A DNA stretch of 64,000 nt from Prolixibacteraceae bacterium UBA6029 (GTDB lineage: Bacteria; Bacteroidota; Bacteroidia; Bacteroidales; Prolixibacteraceae): assembly GCA_002429385.1 (NCBI GenBank), contig DIZL01000062.1:84238-148237 (forward strand), given 5' to 3'. How positions within the stretch are numbered: the first letter of the stretch is position 1; the number at the start of each line of letters is the position of its first letter. Of the stretch, positions 33,996-42,220 are shown piece after piece. The notes beneath the pieces are model-generated. The model had not been told where the DNA came from. It searched no databases and saw nothing but the letters and a program-made list of their open reading frames with translations. Both the position numbers and the translations under genes were made by a program.

Positions 33996-36056
33996 TTATT
34001 TTTTCCTGATATGCATGACCTCACCCCCTCCTGAAGCCAGATGCAGCGTTATTTTATCTTTTCGGGTAACTTCTTTTATCTGTTTGACCAGCAGGTTGGG
34101 ATTGGTTCCCACCTCAGGGCTGTCGGTATAAATTTCAGCCTCATAATTGCCCTCCGAAAGGAAATCCAGGTTCACCGTCAGATCGCGCGCATCGTGATTG
34201 GTGACCGAACCCACATACCAGTCCGCATTTTTTCGTCGCGCAAAGGTGATGGTTTTAGCGACTTCTGCCGCCAACACCTTTGTTTCGTCCCAGACTGTTG
34301 GTACCTGCTGAATAAACTCAAATCCCGGCTGACCTTCATAGGCTTCAGGATAATCACATACCATGCCCAGATAGCTTTCCAGAACAACGTACATGGCCAG
34401 CATATGACAACGTGTACCCATCATGACCGGTTTTATGTTCTGAGCCACAAACAGGTCTTCTGGCACTGCCCGAAAACCTCCCAGGTGATAGTCTGTAGCT
34501 CCGGCCAGCAGTCGGGTAAAGATGATGTTGAGGTCATGGTCCGGGGTGATCTTTTTCTCCCATTTGTTCACTTCATAATTCAGTGTGCCTTCCCGCGTAA
34601 ATTCATTGGGGTAAGTGCGTTCCAGTCCCGTTGGTTTGTAGGCCCCGTGAAACTGTATGTGCAGGTGATGTGCCGCTGCACGCTGAAGGATTTCAGTCTG
34701 TATATTCACCATATCCTGATCGTCGCGATCCATAAAATCGCACATCAGCCCCTGGATTCCCCATTTTTGGTAGAGTGTAAAGGCCTCCTCCAGTTTGGGA
34801 TACAAAGCCGACCAGTATACCCAGACCCGGATACCAACTCCTTTCGATTTGGCATAATCGCATACCTTTTGCATATCCAGCCCTTCTACCGGTTTAGTAA
34901 CATCCACCTCGGTTCCCGGCTGATAACCCGTCCCGTTGTTAGTGTACCATTCATGTCCTCCCTGTTCAACTACCGAATGGTATTCCAATCCGTTGCGTGC
35001 ACAAAAATCGATGTAATATTTATTGGTCTCGAAGTTGTTGCCCTGTATAATGGTCGGATCAGAAACAATGGTTCCGTTCCACCAGGGGAAGGTGGTCTTG
35101 CCCGGTTTGATCCACGAGACATCCTTCAGTGCACAGGGCTCATTCAGGTCAGTAAGGATGTTCGATTCAAACAGATCACCAATCCGGTCAGAGATCATCA
35201 TCACCCGCCATGGACTCTTGTGAGGCAAACCGGCCTTCACCCTGTTCACATTTTGACCCGGCAGAGGCGACAATTTGCTGCACAGCACCCCATTGTGTTT
35301 CACCAGGTACATGCCTGCATAATCCAGCAGTGCAGCTTCGGTAATGGCCATATAGGTTCCGTTGAAGTCGAACAGGGCAGGCATGTCCATCAGGGTATCT
35401 TCCTTGATCTGGTTATACTGCAAACTGGTGTACAAGCCCTCGTGCGAAGTGAGAAACCCGGACCTGAAGAGCGTCAGCACCTTTGGATTGCCCAACAGGT
35501 TAAAACTTGAATTTTCATCCGTCATCATAAAAGACTTCCATTTATTCTGCATGGGGAATTCATACCTGAAAGCCACCCCGTCGTTAAAAGCCCTCACCAC
35601 CAGGTTGATCCTGCGGAAGGGGGCATATCGTTCATTCATGGGTACTAGCATTTCCCGGCAGTGACTATGAACCGTTTTATTTTTTCCAACCACCAGATCG
35701 TACGTCTCGTTCAATTCACGCAAGACCGGTTTAGTGAGGGTGACATTCTTCCCGAATTCACCCGTTTCAGCAAAATTCAGGTTAAGCTGTGATTCTTCAA
35801 CCAGCTTCTTCCCCTTATAGGTGATGGAATAGGAGGGATACCCTGATTTCATTTCCAGCGAAAATACGATTTGCCCGTTGGGCGATTTAAGTTCCTGAGC
35901 TTTCAGTTCTGGATTTTGGGGAACAGACAGTCCCTCAGCTAAGGGCTTAACGGTCGGATTGGTATTGTTTTTTCCTGAATAATCGTTGCCTGTTTTAGAT
36001 GCCAGAGCATGCACTGCCAGCGAACAGAAGATCAATAGCCCAATGATTTTTTTCAT
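33996..36056 (-). CDS. GH97 family glycoside hydrolase (retaining type, alpha-galactosidase-like)
   Basis: Encodes 686 residues from the ATG at 36056, giving a signal peptide (MKKIIGLLIFCSLAVHALA); upstream in-frame starts to 36170 would add a basic, non-signal leader. The N-terminal beta-sandwich (LKSPNGQIVFSLEMKSGYPSYSITY, split) is followed by the (beta/alpha)8 barrel with KFPWW-like FPWWNG and MCDFMDRDDQDMV. The Asp in CDFMDRDDQ corresponds to the nucleophile of the retaining GH97 subgroup, which includes alpha-galactosidases; inverting alpha-glucosidases lack it. Periplasmic. It is not beside a SusC/SusD pair here. Confidence 0.9.
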   Translation of the reverse strand: MKKIIGLLIFCSLAVHALASKTGNDYSGKNNTNPTVKPLAEGLSVPQNPELKAQELKSPNGQIVFSLEMKSGYPSYSITYKGKKLVEESQLNLNFAETGEFGKNVTLTKPVLRELNETYDLVVGKNKTVHSHCREMLVPMNERYAPFRRINLVVRAFNDGVAFRYEFPMQNKWKSFMMTDENSSFNLLGNPKVLTLFRSGFLTSHEGLYTSLQYNQIKEDTLMDMPALFDFNGTYMAITEAALLDYAGMYLVKHNGVLCSKLSPLPGQNVNRVKAGLPHKSPWRVMMISDRIGDLFESNILTDLNEPCALKDVSWIKPGKTTFPWWNGTIVSDPTIIQGNNFETNKYYIDFCARNGLEYHSVVEQGGHEWYTNNGTGYQPGTEVDVTKPVEGLDMQKVCDYAKSKGVGIRVWVYWSALYPKLEEAFTLYQKWGIQGLMCDFMDRDDQDMVNIQTEILQRAAAHHLHIQFHGAYKPTGLERTYPNEFTREGTLNYEVNKWEKKITPDHDLNIIFTRLLAGATDYHLGGFRAVPEDLFVAQNIKPVMMGTRCHMLAMYVVLESYLGMVCDYPEAYEGQPGFEFIQQVPTVWDETKVLAAEVAKTITFARRKNADWYVGSVTNHDARDLTVNLDFLSEGNYEAEIYTDSPEVGTNPNLLVKQIKEVTRKDKITLHLASGGGEVMHIRKK

Positions 36057-36332
36057 TTTCCTGATAATAAACATGAAAGCTAAGTTGTTTTCATGTTTCA
36101 GGAACAAATGTCGGAAGAATAAATGGAAAAAAGACTTTCCATTATGCCTCATCCATTGTTCATTCATCAAATGCCTTCATTATCATGTTTAGAATCTATA
36201 AGAATAATTAAATATACTGGTGCAGCATGACTTCGGACATGGATATCCAAAATCAGGCTATTGGATCAACAGGTACTTATCAGGTATTACCTTAGCATCC
36301 GGTCTTAATATTATTAGAAAATGATTCAATGG

Positions 36333-36420
36333 TTATTCGAAACTTATTCGTTGATTATTCGAACAGAACTGAACAAGCTTCGAATAAGCTTCGAATAACC
36401 TTCGAATAACCTTCGAATAA
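36333..36420. repeat. 11-bp-phased inverted array of TTATTCGAA units
   Basis: TTATTCG(AA) occurs at 36333, 36344 and 36355; its complement TTCGAATAA at 36379, 36390, 36401 and 36412, all exactly 11 bp apart. The centre is AGAACTGAACAAG (36365-36377). The gap 36057-36495 contains nothing else recognisable. Confidence 0.85.
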
Positions 36421-36495
36421 ACTTAAAGCCATTCCTATCTTTGTAAGCGAGACTTCAAGGCTCGGGTAAGGCCCATTTATGGATATTGTCAATCC

Positions 36496-36930
36496 TTAGC
36501 TGGTTAAAATCTTCTCCATGGAGTTTCGTTCCTTATCGGTGAGGGTATCCATTTCTTCAAGCGCATGTTGAATTTTGGTCTTAAAGTTCCAGCAGGTCAT
36601 TTGACGCAGTGAGAGACGACGGGCAAATTCGTAGGAGGAAATATCCTCTCTTCCTTTGCAGACGCTGTATGCAATATAAAACGCTTTGCTGACCGGGAAT
36701 TTTATGCCATGGAAAATGGTACCGTTCGTTGCCGTTTCCTTGGCTTTGCATTTGGTGCAGCGCCGTGAAAAGGGTTCCTGTCCCGGACAGGAATTGGTAT
36801 TCCCGCATTTCTTGCATACAAATCCATTGGCCCATTTAATCCCGGCTAAAAATTCGAGGCATTTCCCATCACTCTGGAACATTTCCTCAAGTTGTTCAGG
36901 ACTAAGGTTATTGCTGAAAATAGGGTTCAT
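36496..36930 (-). CDS. Stand-alone IS1595-type zinc-ribbon protein
   Basis: Encodes 144 residues from the ATG at 36930; the longer frame to 36972 is not needed. It contains a zinc ribbon (GFVCKKCGN ... RRCTKCKAKE) and then TNGTIFHGIKFPVSKAF and a helical segment ending NFKTKIQHALEEMD, exactly the N-terminal region of IS1595 transposases. The DDE catalytic domain is absent and there is no further coding remnant upstream or downstream. It could be a truncated transposase or, given its intact ends and divergent promoter position beside the thiol island, a DNA-binding regulator derived from one. No terminal inverted repeats were found. Confidence 0.75.
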   Translation of the reverse strand: MNPIFSNNLSPEQLEEMFQSDGKCLEFLAGIKWANGFVCKKCGNTNSCPGQEPFSRRCTKCKAKETATNGTIFHGIKFPVSKAFYIAYSVCKGREDISSYEFARRLSLRQMTCWNFKTKIQHALEEMDTLTDKERNSMEKILTS

Positions 36931-36964
36931 AATCTGATTATTTCTGTTGCAAATGTAAAGAAAT

Positions 36965-37004
36965 AGTGTCATTAAAAAGATTTAAGTGTCACTAATGCGA
37001 TTTG
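36965..37004. promoter_or_regulatory. 20-bp direct repeat in a divergent promoter (candidate operator)
   Basis: Two copies of a 20-bp unit (36965-36984 and 36985-37004) match at 15 positions, with AGTGTCA at the start and GATTT near the end. They lie between the zinc-ribbon gene (minus) and the DUF6132 gene (plus), next to a -7 box. Confidence 0.5.
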
Positions 37005-37019
37005 TTCTCTTCTTTTTAG

Positions 37020-37027
37020 TAATTTTG
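37020..37027 (+). promoter_or_regulatory. -7 promoter element of the DUF6132 gene
   Basis: TAATTTTG matches TAnnTTTG, 27 bp before the ATG at 37054 and 16 bp after the direct repeat. Confidence 0.5.
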
Positions 37028-37053
37028 CTGACCAATCATAGGAAACATTCAAC

Positions 37054-37299
37054 ATGGAAAATAATTGTGAAGTTAAGTCAAGACCACGAACAATCAAAGA
37101 GATTCTGAAAAGCTGGACTTTCTGGAGACCAGTTTTGTCCATGGCCATCGGAGGCCTGGCAGGTTTTTCGTACTATTATTTTGTCGGATGTGCTTCAGGC
37201 ACCTGTGCGATTACAAGTAGTCCCTACATGAGTACCTTCTGGGGCGCCATGATGGGTTTGTTTTTGGTAAACAGTCCCTGTAGCAGGGGTAAGTGCTAA
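37054..37299 (+). CDS. DUF6132 family small membrane protein
   Basis: Encodes 81 residues. Two hydrophobic stretches (about 28-45 and 58-72) frame the motif GCASGTCAITSSPY, with two Cys, and the protein ends CSRGKC. This pattern marks DUF6132, a family met next to rhodanese, YeeE/YedE and thioredoxin genes. Function unknown; the paired cysteines at the membrane suggest a thiol or sulfur-related role. It leads the thiol island and is followed 37 bp later by a thioredoxin lipoprotein gene. Confidence 0.8.
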   Translation: MENNCEVKSRPRTIKEILKSWTFWRPVLSMAIGGLAGFSYYYFVGCASGTCAITSSPYMSTFWGAMMGLFLVNSPCSRGKC

Positions 37300-37336
37300 G
37301 GATTATTAAAAAAAGGAACATTAATACATCAAGGCA

Positions 37337-37804
37337 ATGAAAAAACTTATAAGTTCAATCTTGTTAGGGTTTGTCGTATTACTGAGCAACTGCAACGCAG
37401 TTAATCCCGGCAAAGCAAAGAGTGACACGCAGACTTCAGTGTCAGGGGGCGTAATTGTTTTAACAAACGAAGCCTTCAAACAACAGATTTTCAATTACGA
37501 TAAGAATAAGGAGTGGAAGTACGAAGGTAAATTACCTGCGATCATTGACTTTTATGCCAGTTGGTGTGGCCCGTGCAGGCAACTATCGCCCCGGGTGGAA
37601 GAAATTGCGAAACAATATGCAGGTAAAATTATCGTATACAAGGTAGATACCGATGCTGAGGGTTTACTGGCTCAGAGCATGGGCATTTCGAGTTTGCCTA
37701 CCTTGCTGTTTATACCCGTTAAGGGTCAGCCAACAGCCACGATGGGCGCAGTTCCCAAAGAGACTCTGGAGAAAGCTATTCATGAAGTGCTATTGGTTAA
37801 ATAA
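37337..37804 (+). CDS. Exported thioredoxin-family protein
   Basis: Encodes 155 residues. The N-terminus is a signal sequence with a possible lipobox around Cys19 (LLSNC; Asn at -1 is unusual). The thioredoxin fold has the classical active site W76-C-G-P-C80 in FYASWCGPCRQLSP and the cis-Pro loop SSLPTLLF. An insertion (FNYDKNKEWKYEGKLP) before the active site is common in periplasmic Bacteroidota thioredoxins. It would reduce or isomerise disulfides in the periplasm. A terminator follows. Confidence 0.88.
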   Translation: MKKLISSILLGFVVLLSNCNAVNPGKAKSDTQTSVSGGVIVLTNEAFKQQIFNYDKNKEWKYEGKLPAIIDFYASWCGPCRQLSPRVEEIAKQYAGKIIVYKVDTDAEGLLAQSMGISSLPTLLFIPVKGQPTATMGAVPKETLEKAIHEVLLVK

Positions 37805-37855
37805 GGTTGAACAGGTTTCATTAATGCTTTTATTTGCTTTAGGATATAAAATAAG

Positions 37856-37882
37856 CATTGGCAACCCAGCCAATGTTTTTTT
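37856..37882 (+). terminator. Intrinsic terminator
   Basis: CATTGGC (37856-37862) pairs with GCCAATG (37869-37875), followed by seven T. Confidence 0.85.
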
Positions 37883-37925
37883 ATATTCCTAAAATCGTAA
37901 TATATAAGGATTCTTATGTATTTTT

Positions 37926-39095
37926 ATGTTTTCATCTCTCTATTATATGAAGCCTAAAGAAGATCCTTCCTATATCGAATTATTCCTTTCTTTCTTCTGG
38001 ATCGGATTAACCGGTTTTGGCGGTTTGGCCATGACTGCCCACATCCGAAAACATATTGTGGACAAACGGAAATGGTTAGATGCAAATACCTTTGATTCAG
38101 GACTTGCACTTTGTCAGGTTATTCCCGGGGCGATCGTAATGCAGTTGGCAGCTTATATTGGGTTGAAATTGAAAGGTATCCGTGGAGCTGTTGTCACTTT
38201 TATAGGGTTTGGGTTACCTGCATTTTTAATCATGTTTATCCTTTCGGTTCTTTACAAACAATCCCAGAATATTTCAGGAGTTGAAATGGTTTTAAGCGGA
38301 TTAAGGGTGGTCATTGTTGCAATTGTGGCCAATGCTGCCTATGTATTTGGTGTAAAGAATTTTAAAAATGTAAACGACTGGGTCATTGCAGTCATTGCAG
38401 CCGGATTGTTTCTAACCAAATTGCACCCGTTCCTGGTTTTACTTATTGCTTCACTGTTAGGTCTGTTACTGACCAGAAAAGAATCTCCGGCTACTGCAAA
38501 ACTTTCCAGTGCCAGAACCTTCAGGTTCTTCCTGATCCTGATTCTGGTGGTTGCAGTGTGTTCAACAATCTTGTTTTTTGTGAATAAGGAATACTTTACT
38601 CTGGCAACTATCATGTTGCGTATTGACCTTTTCTCGTTTGGAGGAGGACTGGCGGCTATGCCGATTATGTATCACGAATTGGTTGATTTATTTGGTTGGT
38701 TCGACCAGAAAACATTTATGGATGGTGTTATACTTGGCCAGGTAACCCCGGGTTCAATTATTATTTCCGCAACGTTTTTCGGGTATATGCATTTTGGTAC
38801 TATCGGCAGTATACTGGCTACGGTCTGTGTGTTTACCCCGTCGTTTCTGATCCTGATGGGAATCATCCCGTTTTTCGACAAGCTGGGGTCTTATCCTCAG
38901 TTTCAAAAAGTGATCAATGGAATCCTGTGCTCATTTGTTGGTCTTTTAACCATAGTAACCTATCGTTTTACTGTCGATATCCATTGGAATTTGGTAAATG
39001 TATTATTTACGCTGGCTGCTTTTGCCTTGTTGGTGCGAAAAGTGGATGTTATTTGGATTATCCTTGGAGGGATACTTTTGTCTTTTGTAATGTGA
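37926..39095 (+). CDS. chrA: Chromate transporter family protein (ChrA, two CHR domains)
   Basis: Encodes 389 residues; the ATG at 37947 (MKPKEDPSYIEL) is a plausible alternative start. Two homologous membrane domains are visible: ELFLSFFWIGLTGFGGLAMTAHI with LALCQVIPGAIVMQLAAYIG, and IDLFSFGGGLAAMPIMYHELVD with VILGQVTPGSIIISATFFG. The repeated FGG and Q-x-PG motifs define the ChrA/CHR family, which moves chromate or sulfate out of the cell. Its place among sulfur genes suggests sulfate or another sulfur oxyanion rather than chromate as natural substrate. Confidence 0.88.
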   Translation: MFSSLYYMKPKEDPSYIELFLSFFWIGLTGFGGLAMTAHIRKHIVDKRKWLDANTFDSGLALCQVIPGAIVMQLAAYIGLKLKGIRGAVVTFIGFGLPAFLIMFILSVLYKQSQNISGVEMVLSGLRVVIVAIVANAAYVFGVKNFKNVNDWVIAVIAAGLFLTKLHPFLVLLIASLLGLLLTRKESPATAKLSSARTFRFFLILILVVAVCSTILFFVNKEYFTLATIMLRIDLFSFGGGLAAMPIMYHELVDLFGWFDQKTFMDGVILGQVTPGSIIISATFFGYMHFGTIGSILATVCVFTPSFLILMGIIPFFDKLGSYPQFQKVINGILCSFVGLLTIVTYRFTVDIHWNLVNVLFTLAAFALLVRKVDVIWIILGGILLSFVM

Positions 39096-39229
39096 TATAG
39101 AATAATTTATAGTATTACAGAACAAAATATTTATAATGAGGCAAGAACAACGTTTATAAGATCTTTATTTTTACCTTTAGAACAGGAATAAATAAGTTGC
39201 TTTTCAATTAAGAATTAAAACTTCATATT

Positions 39230-39481
39230 ATGGCAAAAGTTGTTGTACTGGGTGCAGCTTGTGTCGTATCGGCGGGTTATGGTATGATCAAAGGCAACGC
39301 GGCGACCATGACTGTTTACCCGATTGTTCCTGACTGGGAGAAGTATCCGCAATGGGGTAGAGATCTGAATTATACAGTTGGCGAAGCCGGATTGGCTGGG
39401 CACTGGATCAAGATATTTTTGCATTATATGTTTATTCATAAGGCAAAAGGATATCCGTTCTGGTGGTTAATACCTGAATGA
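39230..39481 (+). pseudogene. Internally deleted sulfide:quinone oxidoreductase
   Basis: An intact 83-codon frame joins the first nine residues of a sulfide:quinone reductase (MAKVVVLGA, start of the FAD-binding fold) directly to the C-terminal part (VSAGYGM.. TVYPIVPDWEKYP .. GEAGLAGHWIKIFLHYMFI .. FWWLIPE). About 400 residues, including both catalytic cysteines and almost all the flavin site, are missing. The junction GGTGCAGC encodes Gly-Ala, which occurs at both ends in relatives, so deletion at a short homology is likely. No frameshift or stop is present. It cannot be an active oxidoreductase; it may be a remnant, a small membrane-associated protein, or an assembly artefact. Confidence 0.75.
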
Positions 39482-39518
39482 AACAGTTTAATTCCTATTC
39501 ACTTTAAAACGATATATC

Positions 39519-39677
39519 ATGGCTAAAAATATTGTACGCGGTTATTACGATGAATCGTATCCTCCATTACCTACAAAATCAACCAAATTCTTGCGAAGAA
39601 ACCTTATCTGGCAAGCCTGGAGGTTCATCATACTTAATCTTAAGATTATGCGTATTATTGTTGGTGGGCATTCCTGA
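39519..39677 (+). CDS. Small basic protein next to the SQR remnant (52 aa)
   Basis: Encodes 52 residues from ATG 39519 to TGA 39677. It begins MAKNIVRGYYDESYPPLPTK and has a basic middle (KFLRRNLIWQAWRF) followed by a hydrophobic segment (IILNLKIMRIIVGG). It lies 37 bp after the SQR remnant and just before a strong terminator, so it is probably the last gene of that transcript. The amphipathic, positively charged character suggests membrane association. No family is recognised; a functional link with SQR is inferred from position. Confidence 0.65.
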   Translation: MAKNIVRGYYDESYPPLPTKSTKFLRRNLIWQAWRFIILNLKIMRIIVGGHS

Positions 39678-39702
39678 GTGAGAAGCGATTCTTTTTATAA
39701 AG

Positions 39703-39737
39703 CAAAAGCCGTCTTATAAAGGATTGGACGGCTTTTG
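39703..39737 (+). terminator. Intrinsic terminator
   Basis: CAAAAGCCGTC (39703-39713) and GACGGCTTTTG (39727-39737) form an 11-bp stem with a 13-base loop, followed by TTTA. Confidence 0.8.
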
Positions 39738-39899
39738 TTTAAATAGTATTAAGAAATGGGTTTAGCTTATTTGACGCCACCAAATCAATAAACCTGTACA
39801 AATAATTAAGAAAAAATGATTCTAAAATAGGTGTTTTGTATTTTAATGTTAGTAGATTGTGGCTCTAACTTAAATCGGACCAACTTTATATTCTAAACC

Positions 39900-40919
39900 A
39901 TGACCATTCTAATTCTTATCCTGGGGTTCCTGTTTGGAGCCATTCTTCAAAGTGCTAAATTGAATAAATACAATACGATTAGTGGAATGGCGAGGCTCGA
40001 AGATTTTACGGTGGCCAAAGCTATTGCTGTAGCAGTTGGTGTGGGTGCCATCCTGCTGAGTTTCGAAATCGGACTTGGATATGCGTCCTGGCATGTAAAA
40101 CCATTGATTTTGGTCGGAATAGGTTTTGGCGGACTTATATTTGGTGCAGGAATGGCTATTCTGGGTTATTGTCCCGGAACCTTGCCAATTTCGCTGGGCG
40201 AAGGTTCTATGGACGCGCTGGTCGGTATTGTTGGCGGTATTGTTGGTGGAATTGTTTATACCCTGATTCAACCTTCCATTCAGGGAATGTTGGGGCCTGA
40301 TTTGGGTAAACTTTCGCTTCAGAGTGCAATGGGCGGAGGGCCGGTTTATTATATTCTAACAATTGTATTCGGATTGGCGTTGGTAGGTACCGCTTTCTGG
40401 CTTAATAAATTGGAGAACAAGAAAAGTTACAACTGGTTATATGCCGGAATTGGATTAGCAATTCTCAATTGTATTGTCTTTCTGACCACGGTGTTTGACC
40501 GTGTAATTGGGGCTTCCACTTCTTATCCTTATGTGGGCGATTTATTGACAGGACTAACACAAAACGATTATTTTGCTTCAACAGTAAAACCGGGCCATTG
40601 GGAATTGATTTTTCTTACGGGATCCATGTTGTCAGGTTTGGTATTTTCATTGATACGCAAGGATTTCAAAATACAGTTAATTTACAGTGGATGGTCAAAG
40701 ACTGAAGGAAATTCGAAGACCAAACGCATCATCTGGGCATTTGTGGGTGGTTTCATCCTCTTGATTGGTGCGCGAATGGCAGGAGGATGCACCAGTGGCC
40801 ACGTTATTTCAGGAGGTATGCAGATTGCTGCAAGTAGCCTGTTGTTTGGTGCATTTGTTTTTGCAGGACTGTTACTTACAGGAAAATTCTTTTACAGAAA
40901 GGGTAGTTCGATACAATGA
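39900..40919 (+). CDS. YeeE/YedE family thiosulfate/sulfur-compound transporter
   Basis: Encodes 339 residues with about nine or ten membrane helices. Two conserved cysteine motifs of the family are present: GYCPGTLPISLGEG in the first half and GARMAGGCTSGHVISGG in the second. In the characterised thiosulfate transporter (TsuA/YeeE) such cysteines relay thiosulfate through the pore. Its neighbours (thioredoxins, rhodaneses, SQR remnant) agree with uptake of thiosulfate or a similar sulfane-sulfur compound. It lies alone between a terminator and the convergent Crp/Fnr gene. Confidence 0.9.
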   Translation: MTILILILGFLFGAILQSAKLNKYNTISGMARLEDFTVAKAIAVAVGVGAILLSFEIGLGYASWHVKPLILVGIGFGGLIFGAGMAILGYCPGTLPISLGEGSMDALVGIVGGIVGGIVYTLIQPSIQGMLGPDLGKLSLQSAMGGGPVYYILTIVFGLALVGTAFWLNKLENKKSYNWLYAGIGLAILNCIVFLTTVFDRVIGASTSYPYVGDLLTGLTQNDYFASTVKPGHWELIFLTGSMLSGLVFSLIRKDFKIQLIYSGWSKTEGNSKTKRIIWAFVGGFILLIGARMAGGCTSGHVISGGMQIAASSLLFGAFVFAGLLLTGKFFYRKGSSIQ

Positions 40920-40965
40920 TAAGTTCACAATAGCGTAATCTCAGATTGGATCAGAACGTTGATTA

Positions 40966-41661
40966 TTAACCTTTTTTGCTTATTTCGAGTAACTCTTTGT
41001 GGTTCATAAGCACAATATCTTTATCATGCAATTCAATCAGTCCGTCCTTCTCAAAACTCTTCAGGAGTTTTACAGCGCTTTCGGTTGAGATGCCTGCAAA
41101 GTCAGCCATGTCTTTGCGCGAGAGCAGCTGAAAGACTTCAGGGTTTCCGGGTTTTAAACTATCGATATAAAGCAGGGTGTCGGCAATACGCCCATTCATC
41201 TGTTTGTATATCACGGTACGTAAGGTATCGAAAAGGTTTGCGTTTTGCTCGCAATACCGCTTAATCATGCTGAATCCGAATTGTCCGTTTAGCTTGATGA
41301 CCGAAGCAATCGCATCTTTTTCAACCAGGAACACCTGACAGTCGGTAAGGGCAACGGACGAATAATTGAAAGTGTTTTTGGTGAAGATTGCCGACAGTCC
41401 AACAAATTCACCGGGTTGAATAATCCTGAGGTTAAAGCTTTTGGAACCGTCGCCTTCGATGTATTGCCTGGCCAGGCCATTGATTATAAACAATGCGTAG
41501 GAGGCAAATGCACCTTGTTTGGTAAGATGGTCGCCTTTGCGAAACAAGACCTGTGTTTTGCTGGCCCTTACCAACCGGGCTTCTTCGGGTGAGAGCATTT
41601 GAAAACAAGGCGCCTGAATATCGCAAATAAAGTCCTGATCAGTGTCAAGGATGGGTTTCAT
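40966..41661 (-). CDS. Crp/Fnr family transcriptional regulator
   Basis: Encodes 231 residues from the ATG at 41661; the frame to 41667 would use TTG. The N-terminal cyclic-nucleotide-binding fold (VLFRKGDHLTKQGAFASYALFIINGLAR, split) is followed by a dimer helix and a winged helix-turn-helix LLSRKDMADFAGISTESAVKLLKSFEKDGLI. Cysteines at 15 and 21 occur near the N-terminus but not in the classic FNR arrangement. The divergent promoter to a thioredoxin-like gene and its location inside the island make it the likely local regulator. Inducer unknown. Confidence 0.9.
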   Translation of the reverse strand: MKPILDTDQDFICDIQAPCFQMLSPEEARLVRASKTQVLFRKGDHLTKQGAFASYALFIINGLARQYIEGDGSKSFNLRIIQPGEFVGLSAIFTKNTFNYSSVALTDCQVFLVEKDAIASVIKLNGQFGFSMIKRYCEQNANLFDTLRTVIYKQMNGRIADTLLYIDSLKPGNPEVFQLLSRKDMADFAGISTESAVKLLKSFEKDGLIELHDKDIVLMNHKELLEISKKG

Positions 41662-41783
41662 ATCCAATTGAAATTACATTTCACTGTAAAGTTAGGATTA
41701 TATCAATAAAAAAGTTGTCGCAGTTCAATTCATTAGCCGATACACTTAACCCCAAATATCTTTTCTCCACGGGTTTTATGATG

Positions 41784-41791
41784 TAGTTTTG
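41784..41791 (+). promoter_or_regulatory. -7 promoter element of the thiol operon
   Basis: TAGTTTTG matches TAnnTTTG, 28 bp before the ATG at 41819; it excludes the longer TTG-initiated frame starting at 41789. Confidence 0.55.
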
Positions 41792-41818
41792 TGTACGAAC
41801 AATTCAAACAGAAGGATC

Positions 41819-42175
41819 ATGTTGTACACCAATTTAAAACATATCGAAAGCGCTGCTGAACAGGTGGAAATCATCAATGAAAACAGTCAGGTAGTGATCA
41901 TCTGTGGTCGGATGGGTCCAATGTGCATCCCGGTATACCGGATTGCCGAGGAACTGGAAACAGAATACAAGCATGTTAAGTTTTATGATATGGAGTTTGA
42001 CAATCCTGAATCGGATATAATTCGCTCTTTACCTGAGGTGCAGGAATTCAGTAGTGTCCCGTTTATCATTTGGTACAAAAACGGGAAGGTAGTACAATCC
42101 ACTTCAGGCATTCAAACCAAAGCTCAGGTTACTGCTATACTGGATCAGGAATTTTCAGACACATTCTATGCTTAA
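41819..42175 (+). CDS. Thioredoxin-like protein with noncanonical active site
   Basis: Encodes 118 residues. The thioredoxin fold is supported by VVIICGRMGPMCIPVYRIAEELE, the strand VKFYDMEFDNPES and the cis-Pro loop FSSVPFIIWYKNGKVV. In place of WCxxC there is C29-G-R-M-G-P-M-C36, with six residues between cysteines, so it cannot act as an ordinary dithiol oxidoreductase. A single reactive Cys (probably Cys36) acting as persulfide carrier or redox sensor is possible. It is the first gene after the promoter divergent from the Crp/Fnr gene; a second thioredoxin gene follows 45 bp later. Confidence 0.78.
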   Translation: MLYTNLKHIESAAEQVEIINENSQVVIICGRMGPMCIPVYRIAEELETEYKHVKFYDMEFDNPESDIIRSLPEVQEFSSVPFIIWYKNGKVVQSTSGIQTKAQVTAILDQEFSDTFYA

Positions 42176-42220
42176 GGCTTCGAAACAAAACCAACAGGAA
42201 ATAACTTATAATAAGACAAT

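Noticed and set aside
34041..35510. 489-codon open frame antisense to the GH97 gene
   Set aside because: It is the mirror of a real GH97 gene with clear catalytic motifs; its translation is rich in residues typical of antisense frames and matches no family.
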